Shown here piece after piece: positions 1 through 6,184 of a stretch of DNA of 64,000 nucleotides. Numbering within the stretch: position 1 is the first letter of the stretch; every line of letters begins with the position of its first letter. The stretch is from IMG/VR virus record IMGVR_UViG_3300044647_001578, positions 1 to 64,000 of that record. One strand, 5' to 3'. The translations under genes and the position numbers were made by a program. Source of the stretch: a virus. The notes under the pieces were generated by a model. That model was given only the letters and a program-made list of their open reading frames with translations. It was not told the origin of the DNA and did not search any database.

Positions 1-1
1 T

Positions 2-127
2 GCTAATAGCGAAGAAGAAGCAATTGAGAAAATCAATGGACATCTTGATGACCTTGGTCAAGTAGAAAGTATTATTAAGTATGACTTAGGTTGGCCTGAG
101 ACATCTTGGGAATTGGAGGAACAGTAA
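2..127 (+). CDS. C-terminal end of an unknown protein (truncated by window edge)
   Basis: An open frame enters from the left edge and gives 41 codons ending in WPETSWELEEQ before a TAA. The fragment is acidic and has no motif I recognise. Its stop overlaps the ATG of the next gene (TAATG), which supports it as the real upstream member of the small-gene operon. Confidence 0.6.
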   Translation, partial: ANSEEEAIEKINGHLDDLGQVESIIKYDLGWPETSWELEEQ

Positions 128-309
128 TGCTAGGTTATACTGAATCCGATCTAAATAGAATGATTAATGCTATACACGATTCAAAGCTTTTTTATCTTAG
201 GACCCCGTCCGATTTAATGGACAAGGAGCCGTTGAGGAAAGACTTGGAAGACGCTGTTAGTTTCTTGCAAGGTCTATGGGCGGAGGGTTATTTTGACCAC
301 ACCGACTAA
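127..309 (+). CDS. Small hypothetical protein
   Basis: A 60-residue protein starting MLGYTESDLNRM. I chose the ATG at 127, which overlaps the previous stop as TAATG, over an upstream start at 106 that would run into the preceding frame. It is acidic and probably helical, with no known domain. It belongs to a run of overlapping plus-strand genes that are probably co-transcribed and translationally coupled. Confidence 0.6.
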   Translation: MLGYTESDLNRMINAIHDSKLFYLRTPSDLMDKEPLRKDLEDAVSFLQGLWAEGYFDHTD

Positions 310-484
310 GTCATCATACTTCTTGGAGTATATGAAGTTACATCTAATTAGTCTTAACCAGGACTTAGAGGGTGATTACAATGTTCAATCTAAGATTAAT
401 ATCCAGGGACAAATTATGGCAACCGAGCATTTATTGTCAGTGGCAACTGATATAATGAATAACTCTAACGAAAGGTATGAATAA
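293..484 (+). CDS. Small hypothetical protein, TTG start
   Basis: A 63-residue protein that begins with TTG. The start is supported by a strong Shine-Dalgarno GGAGGG about six bases upstream. It overlaps the previous gene by 17 bases and its stop overlaps the next ATG. It is predicted helical; no family is recognised. Confidence 0.6.
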   Translation: MTTPTKSSYFLEYMKLHLISLNQDLEGDYNVQSKINIQGQIMATEHLLSVATDIMNNSNERYE

Positions 485-687
485 TGGATATAACATCTAG
501 AGAAGTTACTTATCGTTCCGCCGTTGAACAAATATTTTTTGAGGACGGGACAGAATTGGTAATCACAGTCGGTGCTCCTGCCGAAGGCGGAGGAGACATC
601 GATATCGAATATAACTGGGTAGACGGAAAGCCTGATTGGGCAGACTACTTAGATGAATCAACACTAGTGAATTATGAGGTAATCTAA
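484..687 (+). CDS. Small acidic hypothetical protein
   Basis: A 67-residue acidic protein, likely mostly beta, with a Gly-rich turn (EGGGDIDIEY) and Trp residues. It starts and ends in TAATG-type overlaps with its neighbours, so it is an internal member of the operon. No family is recognised. Confidence 0.6.
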   Translation: MDITSREVTYRSAVEQIFFEDGTELVITVGAPAEGGGDIDIEYNWVDGKPDWADYLDESTLVNYEVI

Positions 688-962
688 TGAATCAAGAAGA
701 CATTGGTCTACCACCACATTTACAAAGAATGGTAAATGCTGGAGTATCGGGCCTTGACATTATGCACGGAGAACTAAAGAATCTAATGCTCATTGCTGAG
801 CAAGACTTGGCAGACGCATTAGAACAAGAAACATTATCTGAAGAGGCAATGGATTCTATGGTCCGAACAGAATGTGAAGGGCGCCTAGATACCCTAGTAG
901 AACTATATAATCTAACATACCAACTATCATTTGCTATAGGAGAAAAGCAGGGGCAAAAATGA
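687..962 (+). CDS. Hypothetical helical protein
   Basis: A 91-residue acidic, helix-rich protein with heptad-like Leu/Ile spacing, so it may form a coiled coil. It overlaps both neighbours by a few bases. An antisense frame of similar length covers the same DNA, but the overlap chain supports the plus strand. Function unknown. Confidence 0.65.
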   Translation: MNQEDIGLPPHLQRMVNAGVSGLDIMHGELKNLMLIAEQDLADALEQETLSEEAMDSMVRTECEGRLDTLVELYNLTYQLSFAIGEKQGQK

Positions 963-1195
963 CTCATTATGAGCCAAGCTTGGAAATCCTGGAAATGGAA
1001 TACTCTTGCTCACCTGGAGGAGTAGATACATTTGAGGTCTATGATAAATCTGATATACCTTTATCTGTACCAATATATGAGACTGAATCTTTGACGGATG
1101 CTGTGCTCTACTGTTATAATTTAGGGAAAGACTTTACTGTCAAGACATTAGCGGAATGGAATGAAAGGGAGTTAGCATATGAAGCCAGCCGATAA
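959..1195 (+). CDS. Small hypothetical protein
   Basis: A 78-residue acidic protein (YEPSLEILEMEYSCSPGG near the start). The ATG overlaps the preceding stop as ATGA. No motif is recognised; it is probably a host-takeover or accessory protein, judged only from its place in a small-gene operon. Confidence 0.6.
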   Translation: MTHYEPSLEILEMEYSCSPGGVDTFEVYDKSDIPLSVPIYETESLTDAVLYCYNLGKDFTVKTLAEWNERELAYEASR

Positions 1196-1496
1196 AGATA
1201 AACTCAACGAATGTTTAAAGATTCTTGATTCCACCGACCTTGGGTTATCCCTGGTTTGGTTGTGGACTTGGTCCACCATTAACAACATCTTTGAAGATGA
1301 GACCTACAAGCAGAACTGCACCATAGACGAGATGTGGGACCACCTCTGTGAGGCCGTGGAGGCGGGTATGGGCTTCTCCCTGGAATACGGGGCGGAACAG
1401 CACAATGATGATGTCCTTGAATGGATGATGAACCGTGAGTACATTGTAGACACAATGTTTGAGGAAGAGGAAGAGGACGAAGATGAGGATGACTGA
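1179..1496 (+). CDS. Acidic protein with poly-Glu/Asp tail
   Basis: A 105-residue protein with a Trp-rich helical N-terminal half and an almost purely acidic C-terminal tail (EEEEEDEDEDD). Such tails occur in DNA mimics and in proteins that bind basic partners, but no homology is visible. Composition is odd: I count about 52% GC over 1261-1440, against about 28% just upstream at 1021-1080. That suggests a different origin or strong codon selection. It overlaps both neighbouring genes. Confidence 0.65.
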   Translation: MKPADKDKLNECLKILDSTDLGLSLVWLWTWSTINNIFEDETYKQNCTIDEMWDHLCEAVEAGMGFSLEYGAEQHNDDVLEWMMNREYIVDTMFEEEEEDEDEDD

Positions 1497-1629
1497 TCAG
1501 TACATCAATGATCAATTAAATACAGCACAAAAGCTTTTGTGGGGTGGATCCGAAACAGAAAATATTGAGGCCCATAACATCATTGCTAAATTAATTAAAG
1601 ATCGTATTGAGCAAGTAAATCTTTCGTAA
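1483..1629 (+). CDS. Small hypothetical protein
   Basis: A 48-codon frame reading MRMTDQYINDQLNTAQKLLW and ending IEQVNLS. It overlaps the acidic-tail gene by 14 bases. Two ATGs are possible, 1483 and 1489; 1483 has the better-spaced GAGG. It is predicted helical, last in the operon, and of unknown function. Its stop lies directly before the composite promoter at 1630. Confidence 0.5.
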   Translation: MRMTDQYINDQLNTAQKLLWGGSETENIEAHNIIAKLIKDRIEQVNLS

Positions 1630-1693
1630 GGGCAAAAATTTTGTCTTACGAGGGGTATTTACAATACCCCTGAAAACTGATATACTAAACAAA
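1630..1693 (+). promoter_or_regulatory. Composite promoter with conserved upstream box (copy 1)
   Basis: A 22-bp box at 1630-1651 (GGGCAAAAATTTT...TTACGA) is followed by -35 TTTACA (1658-1663), a 17-bp spacer containing CCCTGAAA (1668-1675), and an extended -10 TGATATACT (hexamer 1681-1686). The same box-spacer layout recurs at 2440 and 2497. It should start transcription near 1693, just upstream of the Lsr2-like gene. Confidence 0.7.
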
Positions 1694-1716
1694 ACATCTC
1701 TTGAAAGGGGATTCAA

Positions 1717-1866
1717 ATGACAACAAAGCGTGAATATCTAAAGCAGCAAGGCATCACAGTAGGTGTCCGTGGGCGCTTCTCAGGAGCAGCCAAGGTAGCT
1801 CTAGCGGAAGCTGTAGCCAAGGGCGTTACATTTACTGCAGAGACTCCAGCCAAGAAGGCTAAGTAA
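1717..1866 (+). CDS. Lsr2-like / AT-hook-type DNA-binding mini-protein
   Basis: A 49-residue basic protein: MTTKREYLKQQGI, then VRGRFSGAAK, then a Lys/Ala tail (TPAKKAK). The REYLKQQG-x-x-V-x-x-RGRFS pattern resembles the C-terminal DNA-binding domain of actinobacterial Lsr2 (REWAxxNGxxVxxRGRIP), whose RGR loop enters the minor groove of AT-rich DNA. The dimerisation domain of Lsr2 is absent. The ATG has a GAAAGGGG Shine-Dalgarno. It has a strong promoter of its own and a terminator, so it is monocistronic. The assignment is by motif only. Confidence 0.6.
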   Translation: MTTKREYLKQQGITVGVRGRFSGAAKVALAEAVAKGVTFTAETPAKKAK

Positions 1867-1874
1867 TCCAGGGT

Positions 1875-1918
1875 GGAGGTCGGGGCTTCGTTGGTCCTTG
1901 ACCTCCTCTCTTATTTTT
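1875..1918 (+). terminator. Rho-independent terminator after the Lsr2-like gene
   Basis: GGAGGTC (1875-1881) pairs with GACCTCC (1900-1906) and is followed by the T-rich TCTCTTATTTTT. Its right arm overlaps the -35 of the next promoter. Confidence 0.75.
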
Positions 1919-1926
1919 GGTACAAT
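1898..1926 (+). promoter_or_regulatory. Sigma70-type promoter overlapping a terminator
   Basis: TTGACC (1898-1903), exactly 17 bases, then TACAAT (1921-1926). The -35 sits in the 3' arm of the preceding terminator hairpin. Transcription should begin near 1933, leaving a leader of about 19 nt before the ATG at 1952. Confidence 0.7.
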
Positions 1927-1951
1927 TGACAGTTAGGCGGAAGGCGGACGA

Positions 1952-2329
1952 ATGAGTAAAACACAAGAAATCAAAGTAGCAGAATCATTAGTTAATCTAA
2001 TGGATGACCATTGGTTTAATCCAACTATCTTTGGTCGATATCTGGCGGAACAGCCAATCTATACAATTGACCGAATTATGGAAATGGTTGCTTCGATAAT
2101 TTCTGAGCAAGCCAAGATGTATGATGTATATTCAAATCAAGGTACACATACAGAAGGTCTGATGTTAGCCAATGAACTAAATGAATGTATCAAAGCATAC
2201 CAGCAAGATAACAACTTAGTTAATCTTAAGTTGCCGTCCCGTTCTTACAAAGTAAAACGGGAGGAACCAGCAGAAAGAACATATCAATTTGGATGGCGGG
2301 AAGAGAAAGATCCATTCAGTCAACCATAA
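1952..2329 (+). CDS. Hypothetical protein
   Basis: A 125-residue protein with a helical N-terminal two-thirds and a charged C-terminal tail (KREEPAERTYQFGWREEKD). No domain is recognised. It has its own promoter, and a hairpin with T-run at 2402-2423 lies after it, so it is probably a single-gene transcript. It is the last plus-strand gene before the convergent region. Confidence 0.7.
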   Translation: MSKTQEIKVAESLVNLMDDHWFNPTIFGRYLAEQPIYTIDRIMEMVASIISEQAKMYDVYSNQGTHTEGLMLANELNECIKAYQQDNNLVNLKLPSRSYKVKREEPAERTYQFGWREEKDPFSQP

Positions 2330-2387
2330 GGCATATACAATGAATAGATGAATGCCTGTCTATATAGATAAACATATGTAGGCCAAA

Positions 2388-2420
2388 TTATCCACAGGGT
2401 TATCCACATCCTGTGGATTT
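2388..2420. promoter_or_regulatory. DnaA-box cluster
   Basis: Two perfect TTATCCACA boxes lie at 2388-2396 and 2400-2408, 12 bp apart. A third, inverted and imperfect box (TGTGGATTT) is at 2412-2420. TTATCCACA is the textbook DnaA box. The surrounding region is gene-free and AT-rich, as expected of an origin. Confidence 0.5.
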
Positions 2421-2423
2421 TTT
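2402..2423 (+). terminator. Hairpin with T-run after the 1952 gene
   Basis: ATCCACA (2402-2408), a 3-nt loop, and TGTGGAT (2412-2418), then six T (2418-2423). It has the form of an intrinsic terminator, although the same bases make up the inverted DnaA-box pair. Confidence 0.5.
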
Positions 2424-2439
2424 GTATGTGTGGGCATGT

Positions 2440-2494
2440 GGGCCAAATTTTCTATTTACGATACATGATCCAAACCCCTGAAAGTTTATAGCTT
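2440..2494 (+). repeat. Composite promoter repeat (copy 2, degenerate)
   Basis: The 22-bp box GGGCCAAATTTTCTATTTAC (first 20 bases) starts at 2440. CCCTGAAA at 2476-2483 stands 36 bp from the box start, and the -10 position carries TAGCTT (2489-2494). The -35 is poor, so it may be an inactive or activator-dependent copy of the promoter at 1630. Confidence 0.6.
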
Positions 2495-2496
2495 GT

Positions 2497-2552
2497 GGGC
2501 AAATTTTTCTATTTACGAAGGCCTTGACAAAATCCCTGAAATTTGCTACACA
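2497..2552 (+). repeat. Composite promoter repeat (copy 3)
   Basis: The box at 2497-2518 (GGGCAAATTTTTCTATTTAC for its first 20 bases) is followed by a perfect -35 TTGACA (2524-2529), a 17-bp spacer with CCCTGAAA (2534-2541), and TGC plus TACACA (2547-2552). It points into the gene-free region, so any transcript would be non-coding or would run antisense to the minus-strand genes. Confidence 0.65.
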
Positions 2553-2784
2553 ATATGTCTATATGATTAATTATACATATAGAATGTCGACAAATGTGTA
2601 GAGAATATGGCAAAATAGATCAAAATTCCTCAAGAAATCTCTTGACAAATATGGATCAATATGCTGGTATATATGTCCGAATTGTCCTATTGACATTACG
2701 TTAAGTATATGGGATGCTCAATTACATATGTATGTTTAACTATATATAACTATAGTATATGATATGCTATCTATAGTATAAATT
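2553..2784. other. AT-rich gene-free stretch
   Basis: I see no convincing coding frame here. The DNA is very AT-rich, with many short TATATA/ATATGT motifs and TTGACA-like hexamers near 2642 and 2690 that lack a well-spaced -10. It may be a DNA-unwinding element of the proposed origin, or the body of a non-coding RNA started from copy 3. Confidence 0.4.
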
Positions 2785-2813
2785 CTCCACTATGCTCCAC
2801 TTTACTCCACTAT
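2785..2813. repeat. Three iteron-like CTCCAC repeats at 10-bp period
   Basis: CTCCACT occurs at 2785, 2795 and 2805, so the repeats lie on one face of the helix. They resemble initiator-binding iterons and lie about 380 bp from the DnaA boxes in the same gene-free region. Confidence 0.5.
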
Positions 2814-2860
2814 ATAAGCCTTAGAAGGGCTATAGGAGACTGGAGAAATGGGAGGGGGAT

Positions 2861-2881
2861 ATAGGAGTTAGCTCCTATTTT
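2861..2881. terminator. Hairpin at the end of the convergent region
   Basis: ATAGGAG (2861-2867), loop TTAG, CTCCTAT (2872-2878), then TTTT on the plus strand. It could end a plus-strand transcript coming from the 2497 promoter and protect the minus-strand genes. Confidence 0.5.
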
Positions 2882-2884
2882 GCT

Positions 2885-3067
2885 CTATTTACAGCTGACG
2901 CAGTAATATGGAGCACGAAGGTTTTCTGGAGCAGTGTATCCAGATCGAGCACATTTAGCACATGTAGCCTTAATTAGATTAGATTGCTCTATATCAAAGG
3001 TAAATGATCTTGTGTAATATAGTTTAGTTAGATACCATGTAATGGCTATGGCTAGTATTGTTATCAT
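2885..3067 (-). CDS. Membrane-anchored zinc-ribbon protein
   Basis: 60 residues. The N-terminus is one hydrophobic segment (about residues 1-16, ITILAIAITWYL), and the C-terminus carries two CxxC pairs (CAKC and CVSC) typical of a zinc ribbon. The topology suggests a small membrane anchor with a cytoplasmic metal site. The -10 TATAAT (3074-3079) lies exactly six bases before the ATG, so the mRNA is probably leaderless. It is the last gene of the minus-strand block. Function unknown. Confidence 0.65.
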   Translation of the reverse strand: MITILAIAITWYLTKLYYTRSFTFDIEQSNLIKATCAKCARSGYTAPENLRAPYYCVSCK

Positions 3068-3108
3068 ACATCTATTATACCACCGCTAAATAATCTTAGT
3101 CAACTAGA

Positions 3109-3597
3109 TTATAACACCTTTGCACTTTTAATTACATTACATCTTCCGTGTGCTGGTCTAACATTATCTAAGTTATCTGGGCCACCTTTTGATAAAGGGT
3201 ATAGGTGATCTATATGCAAGCCATTATCCCATCCAGGATTACCACACTTTCTTGGGGCAGATAAATCTATTGGGGTTTGGCAGATATGGCATAAATTCCC
3301 ATACTTATCTAGAACCTGCTTCTCAGAGTAAGGTGCATGTGCATTGTTTCTTTTTAAAGCTTCACGCTTTCTATTTTTCTTTCTTCCCCATTCATTTACT
3401 TTATCTGGGTTGGATTTTTTATATTTTTGCTCATGAACTCTTTTTTTATCTCTATTTTCTTTATCATATTTTTTGCTGGTTTGTCTACTTTTTTCTGGAT
3501 TTGCTCTATGGTAGGCAGCATTATAAATAGACCTACATGGCTTGCAATAGCTACCATTTATTGATTCAGCAACCTTGCATGAACTACAAATTTTCAT
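3109..3597 (-). CDS. HNH endonuclease with N-terminal zinc ribbon
   Basis: About 162 residues. The N-terminus has a CSSC...CKPC zinc ribbon, the middle is highly Lys/Arg-rich, and the C-terminus is an HNH nuclease: CHIC, then LHIDHLYPLSKGG, then DNVRPAHGRCN, with His-Asp-His and the Asn/His metal site intact. I chose the ATG at 3597 (GGGG upstream); a GTG at 3615 abuts the upstream stop. In phages such enzymes are either free-standing homing nucleases or packaging-associated nickases. Nothing nearby fixes the role. Confidence 0.8.
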   Translation of the reverse strand: MKICSSCKVAESINGSYCKPCRSIYNAAYHRANPEKSRQTSKKYDKENRDKKRVHEQKYKKSNPDKVNEWGRKKNRKREALKRNNAHAPYSEKQVLDKYGNLCHICQTPIDLSAPRKCGNPGWDNGLHIDHLYPLSKGGPDNLDNVRPAHGRCNVIKSAKVL

Positions 3598-3615
3598 CAA
3601 GCCCCATAGGATCAC

Positions 3616-3870
3616 TCATTCATTTAGTGTATCATATCTCTCTGGGTCTGACAATATCTCTTCTTCTAAACCTTCTGGTATATTATATCCTAATTGTCTA
3701 TGTTGTCTGATATGTTCGATTAGCTGATCATCGTTAGTTATTTTCTCAGATAATCCAAATAATGAATATTCATCTAAGTTTTCATTTAGCCAACAGGCAC
3801 AACACTCTATATATCCTTCAACGTGAGCATATATGTATATGTCTGAGTCGAAGAATCTAGAGTATGCCAT
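3616..3870 (-). CDS. Hypothetical conserved actinophage protein
   Basis: 84 acidic residues starting MAYSRFFDSDIYIYAHVEGY, followed by CCAC. I recall similar MAYSR...SDVYVY...CCGC proteins from actinophages, where the function is unknown. The Cys-rich patch could bind metal. The ATG overlaps the upstream stop as TAATG, so it is coupled to the membrane protein before it. Confidence 0.65.
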   Translation of the reverse strand: MAYSRFFDSDIYIYAHVEGYIECCACWLNENLDEYSLFGLSEKITNDDQLIEHIRQHRQLGYNIPEGLEEEILSDPERYDTLNE

Positions 3871-4097
3871 TAGATGTGTAGTTTGTTTACAGGCTCTTTA
3901 GACCAGTGTATGTATGATCTAATATAGACTATTCCGTATGCCACCGCTGCAAATATGAATCCGTATTGCTTAGTTGTTATAGCATAAATGATCCATAGAC
4001 ACTCATTAAATAATAATAGGAACCAGGCCCATATGGACTTACGCCCTACAAAGTATATTCCTGTTACGCCAATAGCTGCTAGTACATAGGACCACAT
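3870..4097 (-). CDS. Small multi-span membrane protein
   Basis: 75 residues with three hydrophobic segments (about 3-17, 24-40 and 46-62) and a basic C-terminal tail. It resembles the last part of PnuC-type nicotinamide-riboside transporters and the small membrane proteins common in actinophages, but is far shorter than a PnuC. It overlaps both neighbours as TAATG. Role unknown. Confidence 0.65.
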   Translation of the reverse strand: MWSYVLAAIGVTGIYFVGRKSIWAWFLLLFNECLWIIYAITTKQYGFIFAAVAYGIVYIRSYIHWSKEPVNKLHI

Positions 4098-4189
4098 TAC
4101 AGCTCTTCCTTGTCTATGTCCTCAGCTAGATCTAAGTCTTTGATATCTCCTAATTCGAGATATGCTTCTAGGTTATCTAGGATACCCAT
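4097..4189 (-). CDS. 30-residue acidic micro-protein
   Basis: Reads MGILDNLEAYLELGDIKDLD and ends DKEEL. It fills the space exactly between two genes: its stop overlaps the next ATG (TAATG) and its ATG lies two bases after the previous stop. The tight fit supports it. The peptide is an acidic amphipathic helix of unknown function. Confidence 0.45.
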   Translation of the reverse strand: MGILDNLEAYLELGDIKDLDLAEDIDKEEL

Positions 4190-4190
4190 A

Positions 4191-4412
4191 TTACTTATTT
4201 CTTGGTATTAGTGTTTGTGGGCCTTCTGTGCCAAATAGGGACTTCTTAATAGGTACGCAGTTAGGAACTCTCTTGCCGTTCTTATCCTTCATTCCTACCT
4301 GCTTGTAGCCGCTCCAACAAGCTTTTTCCATATTGTCCCATTTGTCTTCATCTGGGTTGTCTGATTCATAGCCCTTTGAGATTTCTTCGTCATTCAATTC
4401 AATGTTATCCAT
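4191..4412 (-). CDS. Hypothetical protein with CWSGYKQVGMK...VPNCVP motif
   Basis: 73 residues. Residues about 31-54 read ACWSGYKQVGMKDKNGKRVP followed by NCVP, a motif I recall from the ends of various phage proteins, with unknown role. Its -10 TATAAT (4419-4424), preceded by TGA as an extended -10, sits six bases before the ATG, indicating a leaderless mRNA and the start of a transcription unit. Confidence 0.65.
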   Translation of the reverse strand: MDNIELNDEEISKGYESDNPDEDKWDNMEKACWSGYKQVGMKDKNGKRVPNCVPIKKSLFGTEGPQTLIPRNK

Positions 4413-4418
4413 ACTCTT

Positions 4419-4424
4419 ATTATA
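4419..4424 (-). promoter_or_regulatory. Leaderless promoter -10 (TGA-TATAAT)
   Basis: An extended -10 with exactly six bases to the ATG at 4412. No good -35 is visible. Confidence 0.65.
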
Positions 4425-4494
4425 TCATAGAATGCGTCAACGTAGTTGACTAAAAAGTCTCTACCGCCGCCGATTTCACTAATTGGGACCTATA

Positions 4495-5040
4495 TTACTT
4501 ATGACGTAAGAATAATTGTGTAGTTATTCTTCTACCACTTAATACTGATTCTACTGCATGTAATGTATTAGAATCAAATACTACTATGTCACCTGCTTCT
4601 GGTTTAATCTTTTTATTTAAATCTACAAAAGTTAAATTGCCACCCTCAAAATCACCAGTAAGATACATGACAAGAGAAATGTCTGGGGTTATTTTTTCGC
4701 CATTTACTTCCCAGCCGTCAGTGTGTGGACCCATTGGCCCCATTGGGGTCTCCCATTTAAAAATTCTATAATGATTATATATTCTTTTGTAATCATCTGT
4801 CAATCTGTTAGTTTTTTCTAAAAATATATCTACTGCTTTAAGCATTGCCGAATTAATAATATCGTACCCATAGTCCTCTTCAAAGATGCTAACCCCGTAA
4901 CCAAGCTTTTCTCCATTTGCACGAAAATCTTCATCCCACTCCATACTTTGAGTTGACAATAAGAATGGCTCAACGTCATCTAAACAGTTTCTAATAAGAA
5001 TTCCTTGTGTGCCTAAAGTTTCAATAGGATCAAACTTCAT
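4495..5040 (-). CDS. 2OG-Fe(II) oxygenase, prolyl-4-hydroxylase-like (A)
   Basis: 181 residues. The double-stranded beta-helix motif is complete: iron ligands H106-x-D108 (GPHTDGW) and H161 (LHAVES), 2-oxoglutarate-binding R170/R171, and the FEGGNLTF strand typical of P4H-like members. Such enzymes hydroxylate protein side chains, nucleobases or small molecules using O2 and 2-oxoglutarate. It ends a tandem pair with oxygenase B (stop/start overlap), below a glutathione peroxidase. Substrate unknown. Confidence 0.88.
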   Translation of the reverse strand: MKFDPIETLGTQGILIRNCLDDVEPFLLSTQSMEWDEDFRANGEKLGYGVSIFEEDYGYDIINSAMLKAVDIFLEKTNRLTDDYKRIYNHYRIFKWETPMGPMGPHTDGWEVNGEKITPDISLVMYLTGDFEGGNLTFVDLNKKIKPEAGDIVVFDSNTLHAVESVLSGRRITTQLFLRHK

Positions 5041-5594
5041 TATTGCGCCTCATCAATGTGATTATAGAATAGGATTATGTTGCTTCTTTCACCATCAAGG
5101 ACTTCATTTACTGAGTGTGGGTGGTTTTCGTCACCTTTAAAATAGATTAATGTTCCTGCTGTCGGTTTATAAGAAACACTGTCCTTTTTGGAGCCAGAGT
5201 TATCGTTATAAAATACTATTTCACCGCCTTCATAATCATCTGTCAGGTAAAGCAAAGCTGAGTAGTAGGTGTTGGTGTATCCTTCAACTCCGCCATATGC
5301 GTCAGTATGCCAACCAAGACTTTCTCCCTTTTGAAGGATCTGATAGTTCATTCTATCTAACTCTATTTGATTGTTTTTAAATCCAAATTGATTTGATATA
5401 GAATTTTCTATTCTATTAATTAGATCTTGAACGACATAGCTTTCTTCGGTGCCCTCTTCGTTAAGCCTTATTGGCTTTAGGTAAACGTTTAATAGTCCTC
5501 TTGGATTCATCTCTGATCTAGACTTTAAGTATGCGTTTAAATACTTAGCTGTTTGAGGCGAAATAAAGTTTTCTAAAACATTAGGCTGTGACAT
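5040..5594 (-). CDS. 2OG-Fe(II) oxygenase, prolyl-4-hydroxylase-like (B)
   Basis: 184 residues. Ligands are H96-x-D98 (GWHTDAYGG) and H160 (HPHSVNEV), with R170 for 2-oxoglutarate and YEGGEIVF between them, all as in P4H-type enzymes. It is only distantly similar to oxygenase A next door, so the pair is not a recent duplication. It overlaps both the glutathione peroxidase before it and oxygenase A after it; the three are probably co-expressed. Confidence 0.88.
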   Translation of the reverse strand: MSQPNVLENFISPQTAKYLNAYLKSRSEMNPRGLLNVYLKPIRLNEEGTEESYVVQDLINRIENSISNQFGFKNNQIELDRMNYQILQKGESLGWHTDAYGGVEGYTNTYYSALLYLTDDYEGGEIVFYNDNSGSKKDSVSYKPTAGTLIYFKGDENHPHSVNEVLDGERSNIILFYNHIDEAQ

Positions 5595-6184
5595 TAGACG
5601 GCAACACCAAGCAAAGACTTAATAAATGGCTCAAAAGTATCAGATGTTTCATCTGGTGATAAGCCCGTTATCCTTCCAAGCCTGCCAACTACAAATTTAT
5701 CAAAGTTCCACGGGACCTCTCTATCAGCTGCTTCTGTCAAAAGCTTATAGATTGGATGAGCATTTTCTCCTCTAACATCCACTTTCTCTGACATTAAAAA
5801 GGTTACATTGTAGTTTGTAGTACAAAAATCTTTAATCTCTTCGTTAGTTCCTGGCTCTTGGCTATTAAATTGATTACACGGGAAACCGATGATAACCAAT
5901 CCTTCATCCTTGTACTTTTCATGTAGCCTCTGCAGGTCTTCGTATTGTTTTGTAAAGCCACACTTACTTGCAGTGTTAACTATAAGTAGCACCTTACCCT
6001 TAAAGCTTTCCATTTTTACGATATTGTTATCTATATCTGTAAAACTAAGATCATACAATGACATTTTTTTATCCTTTATCTCGTGGTACTGTATATGGTA
6101 ATCTCTTAGTTGGTAAGAGACTGCACAATAACAAATTGGGCAATTTGTTATCCATTCCGATTTGTCTGACCAGCCTTTAGTCAT
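5594..6184 (-). CDS. Glutathione peroxidase with N-terminal C2H2-like finger
   Basis: The GPx domain (from residue 41, MSLYDLSF) is full length at about 156 residues. It has the peroxidatic Cys (NTASKCGFT, Cys not Sec), GFPCNQF and PWNFDKF, so the Cys/Gln/Trp/Asn tetrad is complete. It should reduce peroxides, probably with thioredoxin. Residues 1-40 hold C15-x2-C18-x11-H30-x3-H34, a zinc-finger-like pattern not normal for GPx. The ATG at 6184 overlaps the upstream stop. A second ATG at 6064 with AAAGGAT upstream would give GPx alone, so start choice decides whether the finger is fused. Confidence 0.85.
   Translation of the reverse strand: MTKGWSDKSEWITNCPICYCAVSYQLRDYHIQYHEIKDKKMSLYDLSFTDIDNNIVKMESFKGKVLLIVNTASKCGFTKQYEDLQRLHEKYKDEGLVIIGFPCNQFNSQEPGTNEEIKDFCTTNYNVTFLMSEKVDVRGENAHPIYKLLTEAADREVPWNFDKFVVGRLGRITGLSPDETSDTFEPFIKSLLGVAV

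Noticed and set aside
692-967. Minus-strand frame opposite 687-962
   Set aside because: It would break the chain of overlapping plus-strand genes and has a Ser/Arg-rich shadow composition.
2642-2711. Further promoters at TTGACA-like hexamers near 2642 and 2690
   Set aside because: No -10 at 16-18 bp; in such AT-rich DNA these hexamers are expected by chance.
5594-6184. Selenocysteine in the glutathione peroxidase
   Set aside because: The peroxidatic position is an ordinary Cys codon; no in-frame TGA is present.
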